Below are positions 1-7,909 of a DNA stretch of 44,430 nucleotides, piece after piece. A program made the translations under genes and the position numbers. The stretch covers positions 1-44,430 of the forward strand of contig QEXW01000153.1 of the NCBI GenBank assembly GCA_003130845.1, written 5' to 3'. Below the pieces are notes generated by a model. That model was not told the origin of the DNA. It did no database searches and was given only the letters and a program-made list of their open reading frames with translations. Position 1 is the stretch's first letter; each line of letters begins with the position of its first letter. Source of the DNA: Anaerolineae bacterium (lineage in GTDB: Bacteria; Chloroflexota; Anaerolineae; Anaerolineales; Villigracilaceae).

Positions 1-1
1 A

Positions 2-50
2 CCCTCACCCCCGGCCCCTCTCCCTTGGGGAGAGGGGCCGGGGGTGAGGG
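2..50. repeat. Perfect 23-bp inverted repeat with 3-nt loop (REP/MITE-like)
   Basis: Bases 2-24 are the exact reverse complement of bases 28-50, separated by TTG. The arms are very G/C-rich, with purines and pyrimidines segregated by strand. No T-run follows on either side, so an intrinsic terminator is unlikely. The right arm ends directly before the AAAGG ribosome-binding site of the cytochrome gene. A dispersed palindromic repeat of the REP/MITE kind is the best guess, but only one copy is in this window. Confidence 0.75.
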
Positions 51-61
51 AAAGGTGTCCT

Positions 62-1486
62 ATGAACAACAAACTCGGCTGTCTCTCTCCGCTTGCCCTG
101 GTCAGTTTCTTCCTGGCTGTGTTGGCCCTGCTCGTCGCTGAAATCCTGAATGGCAACGCCATGTTCAGCCCCGGCGCGCTGCACGCCGCCCATGCCGAAA
201 TCGGTGACGACTGCGGCCAATGTCATGCCCCGTTTTGGGCCTCCGAGCGCATGACCGAACGCTGCCTGGTCTGTCACACCGAGATTCAGGCGGAATTGGG
301 AGATTCATCCACCCTGCACGGGACTCTCGTCAAAGGGGCAAATTCTACCTGCCAGGCCTGCCACACGGAACACGCTGGCCCCTCCGCCGTGCTGACTGTT
401 ATGGATACCGCCACCTTCCCTCACGAGGTCACCGGCTTTGCCCTAACCGCACACCGCAGCCGTTCCCCTGGCATTCCCTTCGCCTGTAGCGATTGCCATA
501 CCGAGAGTATTTCCCGGTTCGACCAGCAAACCTGCGCCGAATGTCACCGCACGCTCGACGCCGTTTTTACTGCCGCGCACCAGTCCGATTTCGGCGAAAA
601 TTGCCTGGCCTGCCACGATGGTCACGACCGTTTCAGCGCGTTCGACCATGCCCAAACCGCCTTTGCCCTGACGGGCAAACACCAGAGCGCGGCCTGCTCG
701 GCCTGTCACGCCGGGGCGCGGACGGTGGCCGATTTGCAAGGCCTGGCTGCAACCTGCGAATCCTGTCACCTGAACGATGACGCTCATGATGGGCGATTTG
801 GAACCAACTGTGGCGTGTGTCACTCCCCCGCAGGCTGGAAACCGGCCCAATTTGACCACAACCTGGCCGCCTTCAAACTGGAAGGCAAGCACGCCAGCGT
901 ACCATGCGAGAGTTGCCACCAAAACGGCCAATACCAAGGCACGCCCCAAGACTGCTACTCCTGCCACAAAGCCGATGACGCCCACAACGGTCAATACGGC
1001 ACGGCCTGCGAAACCTGCCACACCCCCACCGATTGGAAAAACGCCACCTTCGACCATAACCTGAGCCGCTTCCCGCTCACCGGCGCGCACGTCACCGTAC
1101 AATGTGAAAGTTGCCATCAGAACCGGGTCTTCAAAGGCACGCCCACCGAATGCGCCGCCTGTCACCGCGAGCCGGAATACCACGCGGGCATGTTCCCCGG
1201 CCAGGCCTGTTCACAATGTCACACCACCACTGCCTGGCGCCCGGCGCAATACACCGGCCCGCACACCTTCCCGATGAATCACGGACAGGAGGGAGGCCGC
1301 GTCAACACCTGCGCCGATTGCCACCAGCCCACCCTAGCCACCTGGACCTGCTACACCTGCCACGACCAGGCCGAAATGACACGCAAACACACCAAAGAAG
1401 GCATTTCCAACTTTGGCGATTGCCTGCGTTGTCATCCGACGGGTCAGGAGAAGGAGGGCGCAGGGGAGCAGAAGAACGACGATTGA
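62..1486 (+). CDS. Multihaem cytochrome c with 18 CXXCH motifs, membrane-anchored
   Basis: A 474-residue protein expected to carry electrons outside the cytoplasmic membrane. The N-terminus has one hydrophobic segment (about residues 7-26), a signal anchor or signal peptide. The rest contains 18 CXXCH haem-c attachment motifs. Much of the middle is built from a repeated module: F-D-H-N then F-x-L-x-G-x-H, two CXXCH motifs, then H-N/D-G-x-x-G before another CXXCH. Many extra His residues could be distal haem ligands. The start chosen is the ATG at 62, with AAAGG at 51-55; an in-frame GTG at 44 lies inside the palindrome and is unlikely. The stop abuts the stop of the convergent TPR gene. Its redox partner is not visible here. 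I am sure of a multihaem c-type cytochrome, not of the substrate. Confidence 0.93.
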   Translation: MNNKLGCLSPLALVSFFLAVLALLVAEILNGNAMFSPGALHAAHAEIGDDCGQCHAPFWASERMTERCLVCHTEIQAELGDSSTLHGTLVKGANSTCQACHTEHAGPSAVLTVMDTATFPHEVTGFALTAHRSRSPGIPFACSDCHTESISRFDQQTCAECHRTLDAVFTAAHQSDFGENCLACHDGHDRFSAFDHAQTAFALTGKHQSAACSACHAGARTVADLQGLAATCESCHLNDDAHDGRFGTNCGVCHSPAGWKPAQFDHNLAAFKLEGKHASVPCESCHQNGQYQGTPQDCYSCHKADDAHNGQYGTACETCHTPTDWKNATFDHNLSRFPLTGAHVTVQCESCHQNRVFKGTPTECAACHREPEYHAGMFPGQACSQCHTTTAWRPAQYTGPHTFPMNHGQEGGRVNTCADCHQPTLATWTCYTCHDQAEMTRKHTKEGISNFGDCLRCHPTGQEKEGAGEQKNDD

Positions 1487-2497
1487 TTAGGGAGCGGTTA
1501 AAGTGGGAAAGGCGAACGTGCAGGCTTGCAGGCTAGGATATTTGCCCAGTTTGGCGAGCTTGGCGTCTAATTCTTGACTGTCGGTGACGATAATCTCAAT
1601 AAAAGCCAGCGCGCCATTTGCGTCCCCGTTTTGAATGGCGTTCGTGGCTTCTTGCCAGTTCCAAAACATCTTGACGGCGTCTTTTTGGTAATTTTCCAGG
1701 CAGGGCGGAACGGTTTCGGCGCGTTGGGCTTCGTATAGGTTAGCGGCGTTTTGCGCCAGGCTTTCGGCTTCGGAGGCCTTGAGGGTTTTCTTGTTCAGTT
1801 GCTGTGCAACAAAGTCCATGTCGGTCAGCAGTTGGTTGACGCGCGCCAAGTGGGCGTTCATGTAGGTTTCAACTGCCTGGCAGGTGCAAGGGTCTGGCGT
1901 AGGGGTGGGGGTTTGGTATGGGCGCAGGGCCAGGGTTGGCTGAGGAGTACTACCGGTGATTGGAATCTGTGGACCGGCGGGTGATGGAATTGCCTGGGCG
2001 CGGACATTGCCAGGGCGGTTGAGCATCACGGCCATTCCCAATCCAATACAGCCCAATACCAGGCATCCGAACAGGCCGGCGAGGGCAGCAAGGAACCAGC
2101 GGGGAATCTGTACAGTTTTTTTCTTTTCCTTTTTTATCTTTCCGGGAACGATGGGTGCAGATGCTGGGTCAGGCTGGAGCGCCTGGTTCCACGGGTCGTC
2201 TTTTTCAAGGGGGACAAAGGCTGGTTGGGGTTTGGGCAGCGTGGTGGCGGGCGGCGTTTCGGCTACCAGGCGTTCTAGCGCCTCGCGTGCGTTGGGATAG
2301 GCTGGGTCGAGGTTCAGGACTTGTTGAAGGGCCTCAATGGCTTGGCTGCGTTTGCCGCAGTAGCGGGCGTAAAGATACCAGGCATCGGCGTTTAAGGGTT
2401 CTGCCTGCACGGTTTGTCTTAATAACTCTCGCCCATCGGCTTTGTTTCCCGCCTCAATCAGGTTGATGGCGCGCAGCAGAATTTGGTCAGAATCCAT
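1487..2497 (-). CDS. TPR-repeat membrane protein of unknown function
   Basis: A 336-residue protein. Residues 1-70 look like tandem tetratricopeptide repeats (A-x-x-L-I-E-A-G then D-A-W-Y-L-Y-A-R-Y, with later helices including L-N-L-D-P-A-Y-P-N-A). A Pro/Lys-rich linker follows, then a single transmembrane helix near residues 133-160. After a Thr/Pro-rich stretch comes a helical C-terminal domain with a Cys pair (CTCQ) and further Cys residues, probably extracytoplasmic. The TPR part would therefore face the cytoplasm. This layout is common among Chloroflexota proteins, but I do not recognise a characterised family. The gene is convergent with the cytochrome gene, with no gap. Confidence 0.8.
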   Translation of the reverse strand: MDSDQILLRAINLIEAGNKADGRELLRQTVQAEPLNADAWYLYARYCGKRSQAIEALQQVLNLDPAYPNAREALERLVAETPPATTLPKPQPAFVPLEKDDPWNQALQPDPASAPIVPGKIKKEKKKTVQIPRWFLAALAGLFGCLVLGCIGLGMAVMLNRPGNVRAQAIPSPAGPQIPITGSTPQPTLALRPYQTPTPTPDPCTCQAVETYMNAHLARVNQLLTDMDFVAQQLNKKTLKASEAESLAQNAANLYEAQRAETVPPCLENYQKDAVKMFWNWQEATNAIQNGDANGALAFIEIIVTDSQELDAKLAKLGKYPSLQACTFAFPTLTAP

Positions 2498-2575
2498 CGT
2501 TTTATCCGTAAATAGTCTCTTGTTAGTGTAGCACGCCGATTTGACCAGAATGTTTGCAGGAGCATTGTAAAACTC

Positions 2576-2610
2576 ACAAAAATATGCGCCAGCGATGTGA
2601 ACGCTGGCGC
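2576..2610 (-). terminator. Rho-independent terminator after the HEAT-repeat gene
   Basis: The arms GCGCCAGCG (2586-2594) and CGCTGGCGC (2602-2610) form a perfect 9-bp stem with a 7-nt loop. Reading the minus strand, the stem is followed by ATATTTTTG (2577-2585). It sits about 33 bp past the stop of the HEAT-repeat gene and would end the hemerythrin/HEAT transcript. Confidence 0.8.
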
Positions 2611-2642
2611 AATGACTGCAAACATGCCGTCATGAGTTCAAA

Positions 2643-3422
2643 CTATTGAACGTATTGGTAGGCTTCTTCGGCTTCGCGGCGTACAATGTAGGCATAATCC
2701 CATTCATAATGCTCGTCAATGCCCATCAGTCGTTCCAGGATGGTTTTGAGAGAGTGGCGCTCTTCGGAGGTCAGATGACCAAATTTTGCCAGTTTTCCTA
2801 GGCTGCGCACGGCTTTGGCGCGGATGACCGGGCTGCTATCAGATAGGTTGCGCCGCAATTTCTCAAGAATTTCTGTGCGGACTGCATCAGAGAACGATGG
2901 AATGCATTCGGCAAATTTGCCCACTGCGCGCGTGGCGGTGTCGCGTAGTTCCAGGTCGGGAGAGTTGAGGGCTTCGAGTGCTAAGGGGATGGCCTGCTCG
3001 ACGCGTGGGGATTTGATTTTCCCCAGCGCGTATAAAATAAAAACTCGCCGCGCCGGGTTGTCGGTGGCGTGGTATTCAGCAATCAATGGCTGGATAGCAT
3101 CGGCGCCAATTCGCCCTAAGGCGTGACCAATGGTCAGTTGGGCTTTTAGGTCGCCGTCATCCAGCTCGCGCAATAGTTCGGGGATGACCCAATCGCCAAA
3201 CCCCACCACCAGGCTGACGGCTTCGTTCAGGACGGGGACCAGGTCGGGGCGGTCGAGCATGTCGAAGTGGAACAGGGTGGCCACCATTTCAAACAGCGGA
3301 CGGGCTTCTTTCGAGCCGATGCGGGCGATTTCTTTTCGGACGAGTTCTAATCCTTGGTGAATTTTCTCAGCGTCGGCGCTGGATAGCAGGTTTTCAATTT
3401 GTTGGTAGGGGTGTTCGGGCAT
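2643..3422 (-). CDS. HEAT-repeat protein
   Basis: A 259-residue soluble protein made of repeating helical pairs. Segments such as GDLKAQLTIGHALGRIG, DLELRDTATRAVGKFAE and SSPVIRAKAVRSLGKLA have the D-x-x-V/L-R-x-x-A-x-x-A-L-G-x-I/L pattern of HEAT or PBS-lyase-type HEAT repeats, which act as protein-binding scaffolds. There is no signal peptide. The start is well set by GGAGGAG a few bases upstream of the ATG. It lies 27 bp downstream of the hemerythrin-like gene and is probably co-transcribed with it. A role tied to the hemerythrin protein is inferred from adjacency alone. Confidence 0.85.
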   Translation of the reverse strand: MPEHPYQQIENLLSSADAEKIHQGLELVRKEIARIGSKEARPLFEMVATLFHFDMLDRPDLVPVLNEAVSLVVGFGDWVIPELLRELDDGDLKAQLTIGHALGRIGADAIQPLIAEYHATDNPARRVFILYALGKIKSPRVEQAIPLALEALNSPDLELRDTATRAVGKFAECIPSFSDAVRTEILEKLRRNLSDSSPVIRAKAVRSLGKLAKFGHLTSEERHSLKTILERLMGIDEHYEWDYAYIVRREAEEAYQYVQ

Positions 3423-3449
3423 GACTCTCCTCCGTTGAGGGGCGCGCGC

Positions 3450-4007
3450 TTATTTCCAGTCGTCGGCCTCTTCTTTCAGCGCCGCTACGATTTTTTCGTA
3501 ATATTCGATGGGATGCTGTTCGCCCTCTTCAAATACGATATGGTTATAGGCTTCGGCGATTTTGTATTGCTCTTCGGGGGGGATGAGTTGCTCGGCCAGG
3601 GGGAAGATGATGCTGCGTGAGCGGTCAATATGCTGGCGCAGCATGGAAGTGTAGCCACTGGTCATCCAGACGATGTCGTTGCGGCCTTCCAGGTTGCCGG
3701 CCTGCCAATGCCGCGCGGCGGCAAGGATGTCATCGCTCATGGCTTGGCTTTGTTCAATTTCTTCCAGCATGTGTTGGAGTGGACCGCTATCGGATGTCAG
3801 GCCATGTTCTTCCATGACATTCAGCAATACCCGCTCCTTTTTGAAATAATATCCTTCAATGAACTCTTTGATGAAAGTGCACCCATAGATAAAGAAGCCG
3901 GGCTGGACCGGTTTGTTTTGTGCTGCGCTGACTGCTCCTAGCCCAAATACCGCCAAAAAGCGGTCTATCAGTTCTTGGTCGTGGCGAAGGATTTTGGTCG
4001 CTTTCAT
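3450..4007 (-). CDS. Hemerythrin-like (HHE) domain protein
   Basis: A 185-residue all-helical protein resembling the hemerythrin HHE cation-binding family, whose members bind a di-iron centre and handle O2, NO or iron. Candidate ligands are His9 (RHDQE), Glu58, His79 (LQHMLEE), and His126 with Asp128 (RQHIDRS, followed by the typical IIFPLAEQL). The usual second motif HHxxEE reads YYFKKE (Tyr53-Tyr54), so at least one expected His ligand is missing. The gene has an AAGGAA ribosome-binding site. It is divergent from a Crp/Fnr-family regulator across a 125-bp region containing a dyad. This suggests redox- or nitrosative-stress control, but the altered site makes the chemistry uncertain. Confidence 0.8.
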   Translation of the reverse strand: MKATKILRHDQELIDRFLAVFGLGAVSAAQNKPVQPGFFIYGCTFIKEFIEGYYFKKERVLLNVMEEHGLTSDSGPLQHMLEEIEQSQAMSDDILAAARHWQAGNLEGRNDIVWMTSGYTSMLRQHIDRSRSIIFPLAEQLIPPEEQYKIAEAYNHIVFEEGEQHPIEYYEKIVAALKEEADDWK

Positions 4008-4046
4008 GGCGAGATTTTCCTTGTGAGGTGTGTTACGTACAATGTA

Positions 4047-4061
4047 TCACAAAATGTGTGA
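4047..4061. promoter_or_regulatory. Inverted repeat TCACA-N5-TGTGA in divergent regulator/hemerythrin region
   Basis: A perfect 5+5 bp dyad in the 125-bp region between the hemerythrin gene and the Crp/Fnr-family gene. The half-sites are those of Crp-type operators but in everted order (TCACA first). A wider pair, TTGTGA (4021-4026) and TCACAA (4047-4052), is in the usual order but 20 bp apart. Either may bind the adjacent regulator; this is inference. Confidence 0.4.
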
Positions 4062-4120
4062 CAATTTCAATTGCAAAGAGATGTTTATCGGCAAGAGGCG
4101 TGTGTGACGAAAACTTCGGG

Positions 4121-4126
4121 TAAAAT
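4121..4126 (+). promoter_or_regulatory. -10 element TAAAAT, 6 nt before the ATG (likely leaderless)
   Basis: TAAAAT ends 6 nt before the ATG at 4133, and no Shine-Dalgarno sequence is present. Transcription would start at or next to the start codon. No convincing -35 element is found at 16-18 bp spacing, so an activator may be needed. Confidence 0.5.
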
Positions 4127-4132
4127 CATCGC

Positions 4133-4831
4133 ATGCAATTGCTTCGAATTGATTACCGCCAGAAACTAGATACTTTACGCTCAAACATTTTTTTTCAGGG
4201 CTTAAGCGATGAATCGTTGAACGAGTTGGCTGGTTTTACCACCCTGCGGCGTTTTGAGCGAGGAGAAGTGTTGTTTTGGGAAGGTGACCCATGTGCTGGG
4301 TTACATATCATTCAAACGGGCAGTGTTAAGCTGTTTCGTATTTCGCCGCAAGGAAGGCAGCATATTCTCCGTGTTATTCAGGAAGGGGACACTTGCAACG
4401 AAGTGCCGGTCTTTGATGGCGGCACGAATCCTGTGAATGTGGAAGCGTTGGAGGAGACAACGGTTTGGGTCGTTGAAGCCAATGCGGTGCAGACTCTGAT
4501 GCGTAATGACCCGGCTTTTATGCAGAAAACCATTCACAATTTATCACGCATGTTGCGCCATCTGGTGAATATGGTGAGCGAAATGGCGTTTTACCAGGTG
4601 ACGCATCGCCTCGCCAGGCTGATTGGTGAGATTCCCCAGGAGGAATTAAGCGGCGAAGGGCCAACCCGCTGGACGCAAGACCAATTGGCAGCGCGGTTGG
4701 GGACGGTGCGCGAAGTGGTGGCTCGTTCTTTGCGCGAGTTGGAACGCTCGGGGGCGATTTGTGTGGAAAACCGGCGGATTGTGATTCGGGACACCGAAGT
4801 GCTTCAGCAGTGGGCACAGCCGTGGAATTGA
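4133..4831 (+). CDS. Crp/Fnr-family transcriptional regulator
   Basis: A 232-residue DNA-binding regulator. Residues about 20-135 form the cNMP-type beta-roll sensor (FERGEVLFWEGDPCAGLHII, GSVKLFRISPQGR). A dimerisation helix follows, then a Crp-type winged helix-turn-helix at about 181-210 (TQDQLAARLGTVREVVARSL). The N-terminus lacks the Cys cluster of Fnr, so no 4Fe-4S centre is expected there. The Arg that binds cyclic nucleotide phosphate in Crp is not seen in the cassette (GGTNPVNVEALE), so cAMP is an unlikely ligand; haem or another signal is possible. It is divergent from the hemerythrin-like gene, which is its most likely target besides itself. Confidence 0.92.
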   Translation: MQLLRIDYRQKLDTLRSNIFFQGLSDESLNELAGFTTLRRFERGEVLFWEGDPCAGLHIIQTGSVKLFRISPQGRQHILRVIQEGDTCNEVPVFDGGTNPVNVEALEETTVWVVEANAVQTLMRNDPAFMQKTIHNLSRMLRHLVNMVSEMAFYQVTHRLARLIGEIPQEELSGEGPTRWTQDQLAARLGTVREVVARSLRELERSGAICVENRRIVIRDTEVLQQWAQPWN

Positions 4832-4865
4832 GGACGCTCTGAAGGGATGGCGGCGCGTTGTTCGC

Positions 4866-6560
4866 TTAATCAGGCAAACCGGAGGCTTTTACATCTTTTA
4901 GGTTTAATTGCAACGTTTCCCTGCCGTTGAATTCGTTCTTTTCGAGGGAGTACATTACATCCACTTTTGCGCCGCAGGGCAAATCGGGCAGGCGTGCGCC
5001 AATGCGGAACCCAATGGCATCAAAGATAACTCGCCCATCGGTCAATTTCATTTTTAGGTGTTTGCCTTCGCTGCCTACAACGCGTGCTTCTTTGACGATA
5101 AGGTCGCGGCTGACGAAGATGGCATCGCGATTGCCGTAACCGGTGGGTTGAAGGTAATCTAGGAATTTCAACACCTCGCCGGTCATTTGGGCGAGTGGCA
5201 CTTCCATGTCTGCGGTTAGGGCGGGGCGCAAGTCCAGGCCTTCTAACTCGCGGCGGGCGATTTCTTTCAGGCGTTCTTTGAGAGCGGGGAGCTTTTTGTT
5301 TTCTACGGTAAAGCCGGCGGCGGCGGCATGTCCACCGTGTCGTAGCAGCAAATCTTTGCATTCATCGAGTGCGTTGGTGATGTGAAATTCAGGGATGGAG
5401 CGACAAGAACAGCGGGTGGTCTCTTCTCCCACTTGTCCGACGGCTGCCGGGCGGTAGAAGGTTTCAACCAGCCGAGAGGCTGCCAAGCCAACAACGCCAG
5501 AGTTGAACGTGGAATGAACAGCGAACATGAGGTGTGCGCTTGGGTCGTCTTGCAGGGCAATTTGTTCGGCTTGTTCTTGAATTTCGCGGGTAATTTTTTG
5601 CCGTTCTCGGTTTTGTTGGTCAAGTTTTTGGGCAAGTTGCCCGGCCACTGAGACATCTTGAGTTGTCAGCAGGTCAAAAGCCGCCAGGGCCGATTCCAGC
5701 CGCCCGGCAGCATTGAGGCGCGGACCAAGCACGAAGCCGATGTCGGTGGCGGTGGTTTTGGACAGGGAGAGATTGGCAACCTGGGCGAGGGAATACAATC
5801 CTTGGCGAGTGCAAGCGCGAATTTTGAACAAGCCTTTGCGCACAAGCATACGGTTTTCACCGGTGAGGGGGGCTAAATCGGCCACTGTGCCTAGGGCTAC
5901 TAGGTCCAGTAGATTGTCGAGCAGTTCGGCCGGCGGTTCAAGCGCTTGGGCAATTTTGTATGCCACACCCACGCCGGCCAGGTCTTTATCTGGATATGGG
6001 TCGCCTTCTTGCTTGGGGTTGATGACGGCCAGGGCGGGGGGCAGTTCTTCATCGGGGTGATGATGGTCGGAGATGATTAGGTCGAGGCCAATGCGTTGGG
6101 CATGGGCGGCTTCGGCTGGGGAGCGAATTCCGCAATCTACGCTGATGACGAGTTTGATGCCTTCGGCTTGCAGGGTATCGAAGGCCTCGGTGTTTAATCC
6201 ATAGCCTTCCTCGAAGCGGTTGGGGATGTAGCCGCGCACGTTTCCGCCGAGAGCGCGCAGCGTTTGGACAAGCAGGGCGGTGGCGGTGACACCATCTACG
6301 TCATAGTCGCCGTAGATAGCAATCGGTTCGTGGTGTTTCAGAGCTTGTCGAATGCGTTCTACTGCGGTCTTCATGCCCAGCAATTGCATGGGGTCGGTGT
6401 TGAAGTTGGTCTGGGCGCGCAAGTAGGCTCGTGCGGCGGCGTCGGTTGTGTAGCCGCGATTGTAAAGAAGTTGCTGTAAGATTTCTGGAAACGCCCGCAG
6501 TTCGGCGCGTGCCGTTGGTGAAAGGGGAGGGGAGATGAACCAGCGTTTGGTATGTGCCAT
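4866..6560 (-). CDS. recJ: Single-stranded-DNA-specific 5'-3' exonuclease RecJ
   Basis: A 564-residue DHH-superfamily nuclease acting in recombinational and mismatch repair. Motif I is GDYDVDGVTA (Asp85, Asp87, Asp89). ISVDCG (Asp142) and SDHHHPDEELP (Asp165, His166, His167) follow, then the FVLGPRLNAAGRLESA block. A DHHA1 domain has GGHAAAAGF near residue 408, and the C-terminus is an OB-fold-like domain (VVGSEGKHLKMKLTDG). Length and motif order match RecJ. The start is the ATG at 6560 (MAHTKRW), with AAAGG 8 nt upstream. A longer in-frame extension would overlap the next gene and has no RecJ character. The gene converges with the Crp/Fnr-family gene, 34 bp apart. Confidence 0.95.
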   Translation of the reverse strand: MAHTKRWFISPPLSPTARAELRAFPEILQQLLYNRGYTTDAAARAYLRAQTNFNTDPMQLLGMKTAVERIRQALKHHEPIAIYGDYDVDGVTATALLVQTLRALGGNVRGYIPNRFEEGYGLNTEAFDTLQAEGIKLVISVDCGIRSPAEAAHAQRIGLDLIISDHHHPDEELPPALAVINPKQEGDPYPDKDLAGVGVAYKIAQALEPPAELLDNLLDLVALGTVADLAPLTGENRMLVRKGLFKIRACTRQGLYSLAQVANLSLSKTTATDIGFVLGPRLNAAGRLESALAAFDLLTTQDVSVAGQLAQKLDQQNRERQKITREIQEQAEQIALQDDPSAHLMFAVHSTFNSGVVGLAASRLVETFYRPAAVGQVGEETTRCSCRSIPEFHITNALDECKDLLLRHGGHAAAAGFTVENKKLPALKERLKEIARRELEGLDLRPALTADMEVPLAQMTGEVLKFLDYLQPTGYGNRDAIFVSRDLIVKEARVVGSEGKHLKMKLTDGRVIFDAIGFRIGARLPDLPCGAKVDVMYSLEKNEFNGRETLQLNLKDVKASGLPD

Positions 6561-6624
6561 GCGGCTTGCCTTTAGAGTAAAAAAGTGGATGGAGTATAAA
6601 TGGCGAAGAGGTGCAAGGCAAGAC

Positions 6625-7440
6625 TTAGGGCCAAGGAATTTCAACGAATTTGGTGTAACCGTGTTTTTCGGCGGCGGTAATTCGTCCGTGGGATGGCTCG
6701 GAACAACCCGGTTCATCTGTGACGCTGATGATGGTTTCGTACGACCCCAGGGATTGCATGACAATTTGTCCGGCGCGACACACCCATACCTGTAGCACGT
6801 AGGGTGTTTGGAGTGAATCATCACCGGCGCGCAAGATGAGCGGACTCCAGGTAATGATTACTTCGTTGCCTTTGCGTTGGGCGCTGACGTTGGTGAGTGG
6901 TCCGTAGAAAGGCGATTTCGGTAAATTGTAATCATCGGGATGGATGATGGGAGCGGTGAGGGGGTCGCCGTTGATGTCCATCAGGCTGGCCTTTACCCAG
7001 CAAGATTTGTTGTCGCCGCGTGACTTGGTCAGCAACCAGGAGCCGTCTTCGTTGCGTCCGATGATGTCTTGGTTAGCGCCTTTGACCAGGCCATACAGGT
7101 ACAGGTACATTGCGCCGGGTCCATAGCGACAACTCACTTTATCAGCATTGATTTTGCCGCGTAGGGGAGTGTAGGTGGGTGTGAGCGTGGGGAGTTCGGT
7201 GATGGTGGGGGTGATTGTCAAAGTAGGGGTGAGCGTTGGGGAGGCGGTAAAGGTCGCTGTGGCAGTCGGCGGGTTGGTGGGGGTGCTGGTAGGGCTTTCG
7301 GTTGGCGTGGAGGTTGGTGATACGGTAGCCGTATCGGGCAGGGGGCTAGGGCTGGTCTGAGCGGTGGGCGTAGTGGGCAGGGTGCAGGCCACCAGCAGCG
7401 TTCCGAGCAGAACAAAGCTGAGCAGCAGGGGCGTTTTCAT
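6625..7440 (-). CDS. Lipoprotein with Thr/Pro-rich linker and SH3b-like domain
   Basis: A 271-residue predicted lipoprotein. The signal peptide ends in the lipobox LLVAC. A low-complexity Thr/Pro/Ser linker rich in T-P-T units spans roughly residues 21-100 and is a typical cell-surface spacer. Residues about 100-170 (VSCRYGPGAMYLY, WLLTKSRG, CWVKASL) fit a bacterial SH3 domain of the kind that binds cell-wall or other ligands. The last 90 residues are beta-rich (NEVIITWSPL), like a fibronectin-type fold. The start at 7440 has AGAAGG upstream. The next gene on this strand is recJ, 64 bp further on. The ligand is unknown. Confidence 0.82.
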   Translation of the reverse strand: MKTPLLLSFVLLGTLLVACTLPTTPTAQTSPSPLPDTATVSPTSTPTESPTSTPTNPPTATATFTASPTLTPTLTITPTITELPTLTPTYTPLRGKINADKVSCRYGPGAMYLYLYGLVKGANQDIIGRNEDGSWLLTKSRGDNKSCWVKASLMDINGDPLTAPIIHPDDYNLPKSPFYGPLTNVSAQRKGNEVIITWSPLILRAGDDSLQTPYVLQVWVCRAGQIVMQSLGSYETIISVTDEPGCSEPSHGRITAAEKHGYTKFVEIPWP

Positions 7441-7536
7441 GTGTTTTCCTTCTGGTAATTTGAGATGAAATTTCATACAATTGATAATGAGTCTTCAAAA
7501 ACTACAAGTTGTTTTTGGGGATAATCAACTTGGCAT

Positions 7537-7546
7537 AGGAGGTGAG
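7537..7546 (+). promoter_or_regulatory. Strong Shine-Dalgarno AGGAGGTGAG fixing the start at 7553
   Basis: A near-perfect anti-16S complement 6 nt upstream of the ATG at 7553. It rules out the longer in-frame start at 7481. Confidence 0.85.
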
Positions 7547-7552
7547 AAGTGT

Positions 7553-7909
7553 ATGAAAAAATTTAAGATTCGTAAGCAAGATTTTCCTGAATTTACCGGC
7601 GATATCGAAGTAGAGGTGGATGAGACACAGTTCGAGGTTGTGCCGGAGCGGTTTCCGCCGGGGTTGGCAGATAAGTTGTACAAGGGTCAGCGCGTGCGTT
7701 GGGTAGCAAATTTTGTTGTAAAGAAGAAACCCGGCATTGCCAAGCGGGGCGGCAAAGTTAAGTATGCGATTGAGCTGGCGAAATCTACAGGCGAGCTGGT
7801 GTATTTTGATGGGCAGAACATTTTGCCGTTGGCTTATGTTGATTTGGGAAATGGCAACGTGCGCGCTGAATTGGAGGCCGATGACCCATCTACGGGTTGG
7901 ACGCCTTAG
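7553..7909 (+). CDS. Small conserved-looking protein of unknown function
   Basis: A 118-residue protein with no signal peptide or membrane segment. It starts with a basic stretch (MKKFKIRKQDF) and continues as a beta-rich acidic/basic mix (GDIEVEVDETQFEVVPERFPPGLADKLYKGQRVRW) that could be a small barrel. I do not recognise the family. Its strong Shine-Dalgarno sequence shows that it is translated as a separate gene. It is divergent from the SH3b-type lipoprotein gene across 112 bp, which includes a 12-bp palindrome at 7465-7476. Its stop overlaps the stop of the giant cyclase-like gene by 4 bp. Confidence 0.7.
   Translation: MKKFKIRKQDFPEFTGDIEVEVDETQFEVVPERFPPGLADKLYKGQRVRWVANFVVKKKPGIAKRGGKVKYAIELAKSTGELVYFDGQNILPLAYVDLGNGNVRAELEADDPSTGWTP

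Noticed and set aside
443-1183. 246-codon open frame on the minus strand inside the cytochrome gene
   Set aside because: It is antisense to a gene with 18 haem motifs, has no ribosome-binding site and its translation has no domain-like pattern.
6561-6824. 88-codon N-terminal extension of recJ
   Set aside because: It would overlap the lipoprotein gene on the same strand and has no RecJ-like sequence; the ATG at 6560 has its own ribosome-binding site.
7190-7380. Repeat-like GTTGG/GTGGGG pattern
   Set aside because: It is the codon echo of the Thr/Pro-rich linker in the lipoprotein, with irregular units, not a tandem DNA repeat or CRISPR.
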